DNA of 64,000 nucleotides from NCBI GenBank assembly GCA_942493315.1, contig OW818690.1, positions 62,001 to 126,000 of the forward strand, given 5' to 3'. Positions 34,787-43,531 of this stretch are shown here, one piece after another. The first letter of the stretch is position 1, and each line of letters starts with the position of its first letter. Source of the stretch: UBA5429 sp942493315. GTDB taxonomy: Bacteria > Bacteroidota > Bacteroidia > Bacteroidales > WCHB1-69. The position numbers were made by a program, and so were the translations under genes. Below the pieces are notes generated by a model that saw only the letters and a program-made list of their open reading frames with translations, ran no database searches and was not told the DNA's origin.

Positions 34787-35467
34787 TTATTTTCCACCTC
34801 CCTTTTGTTCTTCAAAAGAAGTATTAATGTTGTGTGAATCATTCCCAATTAATTCAATTGTTAGTTGCTTGTAATGTTTATCAATGTAATTGTCGGAAAT
34901 ATCTCCTTCCATTATGCCTTCTTCTAATGCAATTATTTTCTTTGCAAATTCCATTTGTTTGACGTAAATCTGAACTATTGATAATAATGTCGAATCTTCA
35001 ATTGCCACACTTTCGTTAATAGAGGTTTGAATACTAACAATGTTATCAGCACAAATATGAAAGTATTGAATTCCTTGTTTTGATAAATGTCTTAGAACCA
35101 CTTCATTATTTACAATTGATTGGAATAGTCTAGGTAATTGTATTGGATTATTCTCAATATGCTTTTTTGAAGAAAAAATTGAATCTGCCCCGAATTTAGC
35201 AATTGCATATATTGTATTTGTTTTATTAATATTGTTATTTAAGTCTAATACAGTAGCATCAAGCAATTTAATAACATTATTTCTTTCCTTCTTCTCTTCT
35301 GAATTATTGGTTAAATATATTGCAAAAAATACCCCAACAAATGTCGCAACTAATGTTAATCCAAAATTAAAAAATTCTGAATATTTCTTTCTAAACTTTT
35401 CAAGTTTCGACCAAAAGGTAAAAAATATTGTAATGACGATTAGACTAATTGAAAATTCTAAGTACAT
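34787..35467 (-). CDS. Two-helix membrane protein at the edge of the defence island
   Basis: 226 residues. Two membrane helices (about 3-22 and 35-53, FNFGLTLVATFVGVFFAIYL) followed by a charged, helical, probably cytoplasmic domain (about 55-226) that starts EEKKERNNVIKLLDATVLDL. No catalytic motif seen. Its position next to Shedu suggests a possible membrane effector or sensor, but nothing in the sequence proves it. Confidence 0.7.
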   Translation of the reverse strand: MYLEFSISLIVITIFFTFWSKLEKFRKKYSEFFNFGLTLVATFVGVFFAIYLTNNSEEKKERNNVIKLLDATVLDLNNNINKTNTIYAIAKFGADSIFSSKKHIENNPIQLPRLFQSIVNNEVVLRHLSKQGIQYFHICADNIVSIQTSINESVAIEDSTLLSIVQIYVKQMEFAKKIIALEEGIMEGDISDNYIDKHYKQLTIELIGNDSHNINTSFEEQKGGGK

Positions 35468-35653
35468 AACTTGTTGTTTTTATGGTTGTTTTAACGGCCG
35501 ACCCTATATCTAAGTTGACTTTCACATTAATTAGCCAACGAGTGTTAGTTTATTTTATATTTTTATGTTGGTCAAGTGGAGTAAGATAGTAAGTATTTAA
35601 GTTTGTTATCGGTTGTTTATTATTTTTTTGAAACTAATTTATCATTACTATTA

Positions 35654-36817
35654 TTACTGATTAACAATAAAATTAGCACGTTCAAATAGTTCGTCATAGG
35701 TCAAAATTTCAATATTTCTAGAGTCTCTTCGAAATAATTCAAAAGTATCTTGTTTAATTTCCCTTTCTCGAATATTTTCCAATTCATCAAATTCTGATTT
35801 GCTACCAATTAATAAAATTGCTTTGGCGTCTTTTGTTCTTTGAACCAGTTTTTTATTTCCTTCTTTGTTGTAATTATTTGGGTTTTGTCCAAGAATACTC
35901 CATTCTGCTTTCTGCTCTAATACCTGAGTAACTGCATCAATAAAATCATTATGAAAACTCCAGGTTCCGCTTCTATTTTTTGTTTTGTCAAATATTTGAG
36001 TGTCCGGTCTTTTGATTTCAACGGTAACTGTAAAATCATTAAAAGTCATTAAAAAATCAACAATAACTTTTTCTTTATTGTCGGTTCCAACATTAGTCAA
36101 ATTCATTTCTCTATCAAACTGAGTCATCATTCTATAATCAAGTCCATAACCAAAAATCCATTTCTGGTCTTGAAAGAATTTTTGCCAATCTGTTTCGCAC
36201 CATTCAAGTATGGTCAATTGATTTTTGAAAACTTCTAATGCTTCTTTTCTCCCTAATAAAATATTTATATCCTTTTTGGTTAGATTATTTTTAATCTGAT
36301 TTAAAAGATCAACTCTTTGTATGCCATCCGTGGTCTTTAGAATTCTAATAATATCCTTTTCACAACTGTCAATTAGTGCCTTGTTTCCGCTATTTGTTGA
36401 TAAATCTTCAATTTGAAAATTGTCTTTATTTGTGAAGTCGATAAATTCAATGGATTTAAGGAATGACAATAGTTTTTGAAATTCATCGCCCCTAAAAGTA
36501 AAAGTATGTTCAACTGAGGTTTTATAATCTCCAGATTTATTTTCGTCAAATCGTTGAAGCGTTAACCGCTTAATTTTTTTGTCGTCTTGGCTTACTAAAA
36601 CTGAGACTTGTTGTTTCTTCTTTGGAGATTGTCTAAGTGTTAACATCCCATTTATTTCTCCAGCAATAACAATATTGGAATCATCAAACACAATTTTTAC
36701 ATTCCTAGTCTCTGTCGATTTTGGAGAAAGTTTGAATGCTTTGCTTATATAGATTTTACCCTCCTTGCGAATTTGATAAAAGTCAAAGTCAGATTGTGGA
36801 TTGTTAACTGTCAACAT
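35654..36817 (-). CDS. sduA: Shedu antiphage nuclease (DUF4263 family)
   Basis: 387 residues. The C-terminal third has the DUF4263 signature: WQKFFQDQKWIFGYGLDY (about 211-228), then a PD-(D/E)xK-type core with Asp254 (VIVDFLMTF), Glu267 and Lys269 (TVTVEIKRP), and Gln298 (DAVTQVLEQKAEW). The N-terminal ~200 residues form the variable sensing part. Shedu is a single-gene defence system that degrades DNA during phage infection. Lies within a co-directional run of defence genes. Confidence 0.87.
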   Translation of the reverse strand: MLTVNNPQSDFDFYQIRKEGKIYISKAFKLSPKSTETRNVKIVFDDSNIVIAGEINGMLTLRQSPKKKQQVSVLVSQDDKKIKRLTLQRFDENKSGDYKTSVEHTFTFRGDEFQKLLSFLKSIEFIDFTNKDNFQIEDLSTNSGNKALIDSCEKDIIRILKTTDGIQRVDLLNQIKNNLTKKDINILLGRKEALEVFKNQLTILEWCETDWQKFFQDQKWIFGYGLDYRMMTQFDREMNLTNVGTDNKEKVIVDFLMTFNDFTVTVEIKRPDTQIFDKTKNRSGTWSFHNDFIDAVTQVLEQKAEWSILGQNPNNYNKEGNKKLVQRTKDAKAILLIGSKSEFDELENIREREIKQDTFELFRRDSRNIEILTYDELFERANFIVNQ

Positions 36818-37019
36818 GCATATATGGTTTTTATAATTTTTCTAGTGTTTGTAAGTTCAGTCGGAACGATAGTCATTTGGTTACTTGTAACGGATGGAGG
36901 TATGGACAGTATGGAATTGCAGGCGATTTTCTATCAAGTTACACAGAAATTGAAGCGGGCACAACCCTTGAATAACCCACTGTCTCGGCAATTTTTTATA
37001 CCGCGTGTAATAGGCGTTT
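36818..37019. other. Spacer between the calcineurin-STAND gene and Shedu
   Basis: About 200 bases without a credible gene; slightly higher GC than neighbours. Minus strand contains CGCCTATTACACGCGGTAT, a phrase type seen in repeats of this phylum. A plus-strand frame crossing it is a shadow. Confidence 0.5.
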
Positions 37020-40000
37020 TTATTCTATTAGTTCGTAATTTTTTTCATTGTTGTAAAGTGAAAAAATTCTTTGCTCATAATAAGTACTATTAATACCAGT
37101 ATTATTGGCTTTGAACCATTCTATAAATTCTTCATTCGAATGTAATTGATTTATACATTCTAATTCTTGTTTATGTTTACCACACAATCGCCAAACAAAA
37201 GATGAATATCTAAATATATTAAGAAGTTGATCAAATCTATTTTGGTCAAGCCAATATTGCCATGCTAGATTATGGCATTTATTTAATATTGATAATAATC
37301 TTTGATTAAATGAATAACTATATGCTATATTCAATCCATATAAATCTTCTTTCGTTATATCATCAATGTTTTTACTAGTTAAAATAATTTCAGCTTTGGT
37401 TGCAAATGCCCTCACTCTATTATAAATATTATTTTTTGATGTGTTTATGATTTTATCAAGTTGTTTAATTTGACTTACATCCTTTTTAATTCTAGAAATT
37501 TCAAGAATAACATTTGCAGTTAAAGTTTTATGACCAAATTTTTCAGCTTTATTTTTCAAGGATATCAGTCTATTTAATTTTTCTGTTTCTTCTTCAATAA
37601 AACGGATTACAACTGATTCAGCAGATAGAAACAATTCACTATTTTTATCTTTTTCATATTTCTTTATTTGATTAGCATATATCAAAGCATCTTCCTTTTT
37701 TCCAAGAGTTTCAAATGCATAAGCAATTGATAATCTTATTTCATTTCTATCTTTTTTATTTAAAGAGTTACTTTCATCATCACATATTTCCTTTAATATA
37801 TTAATTGATTTTTCATGAAATGATGTCATTCTTAAGTTTTTTCCAAGTTTAGTAGTAAGAAACACTCTTACATCATCAAAATCTTCTATATCAATATTTT
37901 TTATTAAAGTAAGAGTTTCTTCAATCAAGTAAATTGCATCTTTATAGGCTCCAATATCTGACAAGTATCTAATAAGTTCAGATGAAATTCGAGTCATACG
38001 TTTAATTTCCATTTCTTTGTTTTGTTCTATACCATAAGAAAGGATGAATCGAATTGAAACTTGCATATTTTGATATATAATTAAATCAAGTTCTGCATCT
38101 TTAGATTGAATTAACTTAATTGAATTTCTCCAATTTTCACCTAAATAAATTGAGCAAGCTTGTTTATAGATTTCTAGTTTTTCCTCTGTTGATAATATGG
38201 ATGATATATAATCCCTAATAATTCTAGGAACCTTAATAATTTTTATTAAATCACTATCAATTTGGTTTTGTTCAAAGATTGAATTTACTTGTACTGTTTC
38301 TACCAATTTATTTTTTAACAAAAATGAAATATCTTCAGGATGGAATGGTTTGGTTGAATCAAAACGTCTGATTCTCTCAAAAGTTTCACCATTATGGAGT
38401 AATGATAGAACGGAAAGAAGAAAAAACTTTCTATTGCTTTCTTTACTATTTTCAGTTTTAAGAAGATTGATATCTCTTTTTATCGTTTTTGTTAATCCAT
38501 TTTCAATATCTCCACTTGTAGAACTCTCAAATTCAACTTCTCCTAAATCTGACAGTGGTCTGAATTTTAATTGTTCAATGACTTTGTTTAAGTATAAAGG
38601 AATTCCACTTGAAAGTCTATTAATCTTTTCAAATTCCAGAAAGGTAAATGTACTATTTATTTCTTGCGATTTTTCTATATATTGTTTTACCGCAGGAATG
38701 TCAAGAGGAATCAAATCTATGCAGTCGTATATGAATGAATCTGGTTTCGTTGCTGATGTAATTATAGTTTTTAATTTTGGACAATAATCATAAATAGTTT
38801 GAGTAAAATCTTTGAGTTTAGAAATTTTACCAATTAGTTCATCACTCATATTATTTAAAACAATCAAAGGAGAATCTAATCTATTAATTATTTCAAAAAA
38901 CTCTGTAATGTTTTTGGAAAAAGAAATTTTAAAAGAATCTAACAAATCCTCAATACTCAATGCTTCTTCACAATTTATTCTAAAACAATTACTTGAATTA
39001 ATATTAGATTCATTCAAAATAGATCCAATAAATTCATCTTGACCTAATCCAAATTTTGATACAATCCAACATTGTTTTTTAGCATTTAACAATGAAATTG
39101 CTTTTCGACGTTCTTCAACTCGAATAGCCGTATGAGATGGATCGATTTTATAAAATGTCCGTGCAAGTCCATTCTCTTGTAAAGAACTTATACCAAACAA
39201 ATTTCCTCCATTTTCTTCTAATATTTCTACAGATTTTTTTTCAATATTTTTAGATTGTGTAAAATCCCAAATTTTCTCTTTAAATGACAAGGATTCTTTA
39301 TCTAAATGAAAATCGTCGTTTTGTACAATTTTTAAACCATTGGGTTTTGTAATTTTAGAAATTCTAGGCCATATTGTTTTTGTTATTTCTTCTGAATTAA
39401 TTTCATACATACCAGCGGTATATCCATGAATTCGTTTCAAAGCAGAATTATCATTATATGATTCTAGTCCAAAAAATGATGGAGTAATGGATATTCTTTT
39501 AGAAGGATAACCATTAAATGAAAAACTTGTATATGAAGGTTCATGCATATGACCACATAAATGTTCTATATAACTACCATCATTGTATATGTCTTGGTGA
39601 AAGTCAATAAGTGAATCTTGTTCAAACCAATCAGATGAATGGTGCGTTAGTAAAAACGATAAATTATTTGATTTTAACCATTCAATGTAATTATCCTGAA
39701 ATAGATTATAAATTTGTTTAAAATATATTCCCAATTTTTGTTCTGCTTTACCTCCACTTAACTGAAGAAATGCTGAGTTAAGTCCCACGATTCCAATTTG
39801 GAGTTCATCGTGAATGATAGAACAATAAAAATCACCTTTAAGGTAGCCATGTGTCATATTTTCTGGTTTCTTTATTGATGTTTTTTGATACCATTCAAAG
39901 TAATTTGAGAATCTTTCGTTTACAAAATCAATATAATCATTTGGTGATTTCCAAAAATAATCTTTTTTGATATCATCTTCTGTCCAACGATTTAATGTTT

Positions 40001-40316
40001 TTAATATTGGATTGTTCTTGTCATCAATTCTTTCTAAATCATGATTACCAGGTACACAAACTAAATATGGATTTTGTTTATGTTTTTTAAATAACTCCCA
40101 CATTTCAATTAAAAACATTTCTAGTTTCTCAAATTCATTTTTACTACCTTCTTGGACTAAATCTCCCGTAAAAAATACGATTTCTAGTGACCCAAGTTTT
40201 TTAATTATAAAATCAATATCTTCAAATATTTGAGTTTTTGTTCGAGAAAATATTTCTTTTTGATTTAAATCTCCAAAATGCAAATCTGAAAGGTGTAGGA
40301 ATTTTAATGTTTTCAT
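37020..40316 (-). CDS. Calcineurin phosphoesterase - degenerate STAND-like NTPase - helical-repeat fusion protein
   Basis: 1098 residues. Residues 1-300 are a calcineurin-like phosphoesterase with full metal-site motifs: Asp11, His13 (HLSDLHFGD), Asp52 (FFTGDLVQEG), Asn91-His92-Asp93 (PGNHDLE), His225-His226 (LLTHHSSDW), His256 and His258 (CGHMHEP). Residues about 390-680 look like a STAND/AAA-type ATPase, but the P-loop reads VSKFGLGQDEFIGSIL (419-434), with Gln where the conserved lysine should be; a Walker B-like stretch is PLIVLNN (483-489). The rest (about 700-1090) is helical and TPR-like. This matches the effector-STAND-sensor plan of Avs-type defence proteins. Own promoter at 40393-40400. 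Confidence 0.8.
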   Translation of the reverse strand: MKTLKFLHLSDLHFGDLNQKEIFSRTKTQIFEDIDFIIKKLGSLEIVFFTGDLVQEGSKNEFEKLEMFLIEMWELFKKHKQNPYLVCVPGNHDLERIDDKNNPILKTLNRWTEDDIKKDYFWKSPNDYIDFVNERFSNYFEWYQKTSIKKPENMTHGYLKGDFYCSIIHDELQIGIVGLNSAFLQLSGGKAEQKLGIYFKQIYNLFQDNYIEWLKSNNLSFLLTHHSSDWFEQDSLIDFHQDIYNDGSYIEHLCGHMHEPSYTSFSFNGYPSKRISITPSFFGLESYNDNSALKRIHGYTAGMYEINSEEITKTIWPRISKITKPNGLKIVQNDDFHLDKESLSFKEKIWDFTQSKNIEKKSVEILEENGGNLFGISSLQENGLARTFYKIDPSHTAIRVEERRKAISLLNAKKQCWIVSKFGLGQDEFIGSILNESNINSSNCFRINCEEALSIEDLLDSFKISFSKNITEFFEIINRLDSPLIVLNNMSDELIGKISKLKDFTQTIYDYCPKLKTIITSATKPDSFIYDCIDLIPLDIPAVKQYIEKSQEINSTFTFLEFEKINRLSSGIPLYLNKVIEQLKFRPLSDLGEVEFESSTSGDIENGLTKTIKRDINLLKTENSKESNRKFFLLSVLSLLHNGETFERIRRFDSTKPFHPEDISFLLKNKLVETVQVNSIFEQNQIDSDLIKIIKVPRIIRDYISSILSTEEKLEIYKQACSIYLGENWRNSIKLIQSKDAELDLIIYQNMQVSIRFILSYGIEQNKEMEIKRMTRISSELIRYLSDIGAYKDAIYLIEETLTLIKNIDIEDFDDVRVFLTTKLGKNLRMTSFHEKSINILKEICDDESNSLNKKDRNEIRLSIAYAFETLGKKEDALIYANQIKKYEKDKNSELFLSAESVVIRFIEEETEKLNRLISLKNKAEKFGHKTLTANVILEISRIKKDVSQIKQLDKIINTSKNNIYNRVRAFATKAEIILTSKNIDDITKEDLYGLNIAYSYSFNQRLLSILNKCHNLAWQYWLDQNRFDQLLNIFRYSSFVWRLCGKHKQELECINQLHSNEEFIEWFKANNTGINSTYYEQRIFSLYNNEKNYELIE

Positions 40317-40392
40317 TATTATTTTTTTTACTTGGAAATAACAAAACTATGGATTAGATTATAATAATTTTTTGTGTGTTCTTTTTACGGTG

Positions 40393-40400
40393 CAAATATA
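40393..40400 (-). promoter_or_regulatory. -7 box TATATTTG with possible operator repeats for the calcineurin-STAND gene
   Basis: Minus-strand TATATTTG about 80 bases upstream of the start, with a TTG about 20 bases further upstream. Direct repeats ATTGACAAT at 40415-40423 and 40442-40450 overlap or flank the -33 region, with GTGTCAA between them; these could be a regulator site. Confidence 0.5.
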
Positions 40401-40566
40401 AAAAAAGGTTTTGAATTGACAATACTTTTTTGTGTCAAAATATTGACAATTAAGTACGATTTATTCATATATTATTTTTAATTTGGGTGGGAGGGGAAAA
40501 TTTTCTACGAAGATGGCAGGATGTAGCCCATGAATAATTAATAATGGGAGGGTTTGTATAGCAAAA

Positions 40567-41616
40567 TTAATACACTTTTTTCTCTTCTAAATAGATGTTT
40601 TCAATTTCAAACACTTCTACATTTATGCATTCAAATTTTTCTGGAGTGAATATAGCTAAATTGTAGCCATCTGGAAATAATGAACTCTGAAATTCAACAC
40701 CGTCAAATCCAATCGATTTTATGAATTCTGACAAGTATTGTGTCGGTAAATAATCCAATTCATTATCACTTCTTCGTTTAGGTTTTGACAAATTGTTTTC
40801 AAGTGTTGAAATAAATGGTAAATGTATTAGAAAATCTTCTAATTCTTCTTGTTCTGCTAATAATATAGGGTCATAAGTATCCCCTCTTAAATTAATTACG
40901 TCAATATCCTCTTTAGCTATAAATTCTCCAACTGTAACATAATCAAATAATGAAGCTCTAACTTCGTATAGTGTGGTTTTAATTTGATCTGCAAGATATA
41001 AGTATGAAATACCTATAGGATTTGCTCTTCCAGCTTTTGCATTGCCTGCTGGAGGATTAAGCATTTCTAATTTACTAAATCCTTCTTTATTAGATATCCT
41101 TGCTCTGTAGAATTTTTTACCTTTGTTTATGGGCTTTTTATATCGGATCAATAATTCTTTTAACTTTTCCAAATTTAATGTGTTTTGAATATGAAATCGA
41201 TTAGTAGTTTTAATTTCATTTGCAAACTTTTCCCAAGATAATTGTAAAGGTTTTATTATTTCATGTACTCCTGCATGTTGTGAAAAATTAAGTATAACAT
41301 TCTTATCAAATAATGATTGGTATGTATCATAAACATCTTTTAAGATTTCCCTTAATATTGGTATGACATTTCCCCCTATTATTTCTGAAAAAATTTTATT
41401 TTGAAAAATGACTACAAGTTGAACTTCTAAAGTATCTTTGGCGTCTTCATGGTTGGAAAAAAGATCTAAAATATTTTGAAAGATATAACTTAATTCTTCA
41501 GGATTATAAATAGCAACATTTTTAGAGTTACAGAAACCACAATCACCTTTTATGTTATTTCTATTTATAATATCTTTAAGATAATTACTGGAAAAACATT
41601 CAGTACAACAGTACAT
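40567..41616 (-). CDS. RES-domain protein with HEPN/RES N-terminal zinc region
   Basis: 349 residues. N-terminal zinc-binding-like cysteines Cys4, Cys7, Cys26, Cys29 (CTEC, CGFC) head a helical region (about 40-160) of the kind annotated as HEPN_RES_NTD. The C-terminal RES domain (about 165-335) has the defining arginine (Arg171 in FYRARI), glutamate (Glu218 in TTLYEVRA) and serine (SS at 311-312 in FQSSLF). RES domains in toxin-antitoxin systems degrade NAD+. It is 1 base from the sce7725-family gene and downstream of sce7726, so the three are one operon. No Xre antitoxin is present. Confidence 0.85.
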   Translation of the reverse strand: MYCCTECFSSNYLKDIINRNNIKGDCGFCNSKNVAIYNPEELSYIFQNILDLFSNHEDAKDTLEVQLVVIFQNKIFSEIIGGNVIPILREILKDVYDTYQSLFDKNVILNFSQHAGVHEIIKPLQLSWEKFANEIKTTNRFHIQNTLNLEKLKELLIRYKKPINKGKKFYRARISNKEGFSKLEMLNPPAGNAKAGRANPIGISYLYLADQIKTTLYEVRASLFDYVTVGEFIAKEDIDVINLRGDTYDPILLAEQEELEDFLIHLPFISTLENNLSKPKRRSDNELDYLPTQYLSEFIKSIGFDGVEFQSSLFPDGYNLAIFTPEKFECINVEVFEIENIYLEEKKVY

Positions 41617-41617
41617 G

Positions 41618-42553
41618 TCATATCAAATTTAAAACAAGTTCAATATGATTCATTATGGATAGTTTTTTTAAACTTCCTAACCCGGGAAAATGTCCCGTTT
41701 TATGTAATTCTTTAAATTGTGAAATAGCATATGTCTCATGAATATTCATTTTTTCACACCAAGCTACTAGTTTGTCTAATGCTTCAATAAATTTACCACC
41801 TATATCTGATGTGTCATCATTAGAGTCTGAAACAAAATGTCGTACTCTAATTCTTTTCTTTTCATCCTCATAAGAGAGATGAATGGCAACAGCATAAGGA
41901 AGAAATCCTGATTCTGAATAATTATCTCCAATTGTAAGGAAATCTGAAAATCCTTTAAAGCTTTCCTCACTAAAAAACAAATGTTCTTCAGTAAAAAAAC
42001 TGTCTTCAACCTCCAGATAATTTGAATTTTTTGATTGAGAATTAAAGAAATCTTCCAACTCTACACAGGTGTTTTTTTCAAATTCACGATGGTATCGTCT
42101 GCTAGTTTTTTGAAAGTAAATAACATTGTTTATAATTCTAAAATCTTCAACACATGCTGTTAATTCAGGTACGCTTTTTATTATTTCATGAATGAATGTT
42201 ATTCCAGCAAATGGGATGTTAATTTTTTTAATTTTTGTAATTATATCTGAAATATTAGTATCATTATCTACAATTATGGCTAGTTGAAAATTATCATATC
42301 CTGATAAAGTTGTTTTAATATTATCTATCAAGAATTCCGATTGATTTTTTAATTCACCAACAGAAGGATTAACAATAATATTGAAGTTAATATTTTTGTC
42401 TCTCAGTTCCTTCAGTGTCATTTGTAAAGTAGATGAGTTCTTTACAGGCTCAATGATTGGAGATATCTTATCCCTATTCTTAGCCATAATATCACTGATT
42501 TCTCTGAGTGCGATCAATTCATATTGTTTGCCTCTTAAGTATGGGAGATACAT
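41618..42553 (-). CDS. sce7725-family protein
   Basis: 311 residues. Begins MYLPYLRGKQYELIALREIS, the family's usual start, and includes DKISPIIEPVKNSSTL. The family is named only by conserved association with sce7726 and has no proven activity. It may share the barrel-like fold of the phage Beta-protein family, but that is inference. Central gene of the sce7726-sce7725-RES set, 12 bases after sce7726. Confidence 0.8.
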   Translation of the reverse strand: MYLPYLRGKQYELIALREISDIMAKNRDKISPIIEPVKNSSTLQMTLKELRDKNINFNIIVNPSVGELKNQSEFLIDNIKTTLSGYDNFQLAIIVDNDTNISDIITKIKKINIPFAGITFIHEIIKSVPELTACVEDFRIINNVIYFQKTSRRYHREFEKNTCVELEDFFNSQSKNSNYLEVEDSFFTEEHLFFSEESFKGFSDFLTIGDNYSESGFLPYAVAIHLSYEDEKKRIRVRHFVSDSNDDTSDIGGKFIEALDKLVAWCEKMNIHETYAISQFKELHKTGHFPGLGSLKKLSIMNHIELVLNLI

Positions 42554-42565
42554 ATTAATTTAATT

Positions 42566-43438
42566 TTAATTGAATATTTTTTGATTAAGGAATTGATATA
42601 AACAAGCGTATTCTTTACCGGACATATTAAGTGAATAGCAAATATGTTTTAGTTCATATGGTACCTGATCAGATAAAAATTCTTGTGTACATTTAAATTT
42701 TCTTTCCTTCAGTTTTTGAAATGCCATTTTTTGAAAATCAATAATATTAATCCTCTCAATAAGCTTAAATGACTCTTTAAATATTTTTGTATTTGGAACA
42801 TCCGGAATTTTATTAAAACTCTTTTTAATTATATCCAGATATTCATTTTGTCGTAAAGTCTTAAAAATTGTAGTATGATTAAACGAATTTGAATTCTCTA
42901 TTGCCGGTTTATGTTCTTTAAGTGTGTTATGATGGGTAAATTCAATAATTCCTATTGTTGAATCATTATATTCAGAAAGTAATTTATCTATGAATTTTGA
43001 GTTTGTAACAACATAGACTTTATTCGCAAACTTTTTATAATCTTCTATTTGTTTATCGAGTTTTTCTAAGCTATCAAATTCTGTCTTTATTTCAAATATT
43101 TTAGCTTCACCATTTAATAAAACAAAGTCAGCAATAGAATTTCCAATCTTGAATTCATTAATTACTGTTGTTGTTTTTATACTATATTTTCCAAGTAATA
43201 ATTTATTAAGAAGTGCATTTTTATACAAATATTCACATTTATAATGTGCTAATTGTTCTTTGTATATAAATTGTAAAATTTCGAGAAAAGTAGTAGAATA
43301 TGTAGCAGTAATATGTTTCTCTACCTTAGCTTGAATATCTGCAAAATCATGTTTTCTCACTATTCTATTAAAACTAGTGGGTGAAAAAATCTGAGACAAG
43401 CTCTGCAAACTTTTTATATCGTTATTCAATTTAATCAT
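42566..43438 (-). CDS. sce7726-family protein, PD-(D/E)xK nuclease-like
   Basis: 290 residues. The nuclease-like core has Glu95 (VINEFKIG), Asp104 (SIADFVLLNG), Glu116 and Lys118 (KIFEIKTEF), followed by an IEDYKKFANKVYVVT helix-strand. This fits the restriction-endonuclease fold. First gene of the three-gene set. A possible -7 box (TATTTTTG at 43443-43450) lies only five bases from the ATG, so the mRNA may be leaderless or the real promoter may be elsewhere. Confidence 0.8.
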   Translation of the reverse strand: MIKLNNDIKSLQSLSQIFSPTSFNRIVRKHDFADIQAKVEKHITATYSTTFLEILQFIYKEQLAHYKCEYLYKNALLNKLLLGKYSIKTTTVINEFKIGNSIADFVLLNGEAKIFEIKTEFDSLEKLDKQIEDYKKFANKVYVVTNSKFIDKLLSEYNDSTIGIIEFTHHNTLKEHKPAIENSNSFNHTTIFKTLRQNEYLDIIKKSFNKIPDVPNTKIFKESFKLIERINIIDFQKMAFQKLKERKFKCTQEFLSDQVPYELKHICYSLNMSGKEYACLYQFLNQKIFN

Positions 43439-43531
43439 ACCACAAAAATAATAAATTTAATCTTTAAATTCATTTTAAAATAATAATTTTTTGCACTTTG
43501 CATTGGTGACAAAGTTTGATTAATTTCAATT

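Noticed and set aside
35468..35653. Integron attC-like site (TAACGGCCGACC ... CTCGTTGG region)
   Set aside because: Both TAAC and GTTA boxes can be found, but the stem pairing is weak and no integrase is present. A HattCI scan would decide.
36773..37093. 106-codon plus-strand frame across the Shedu and calcineurin-STAND boundary
   Set aside because: Antisense to two well-supported genes and spans their spacer; a shadow.
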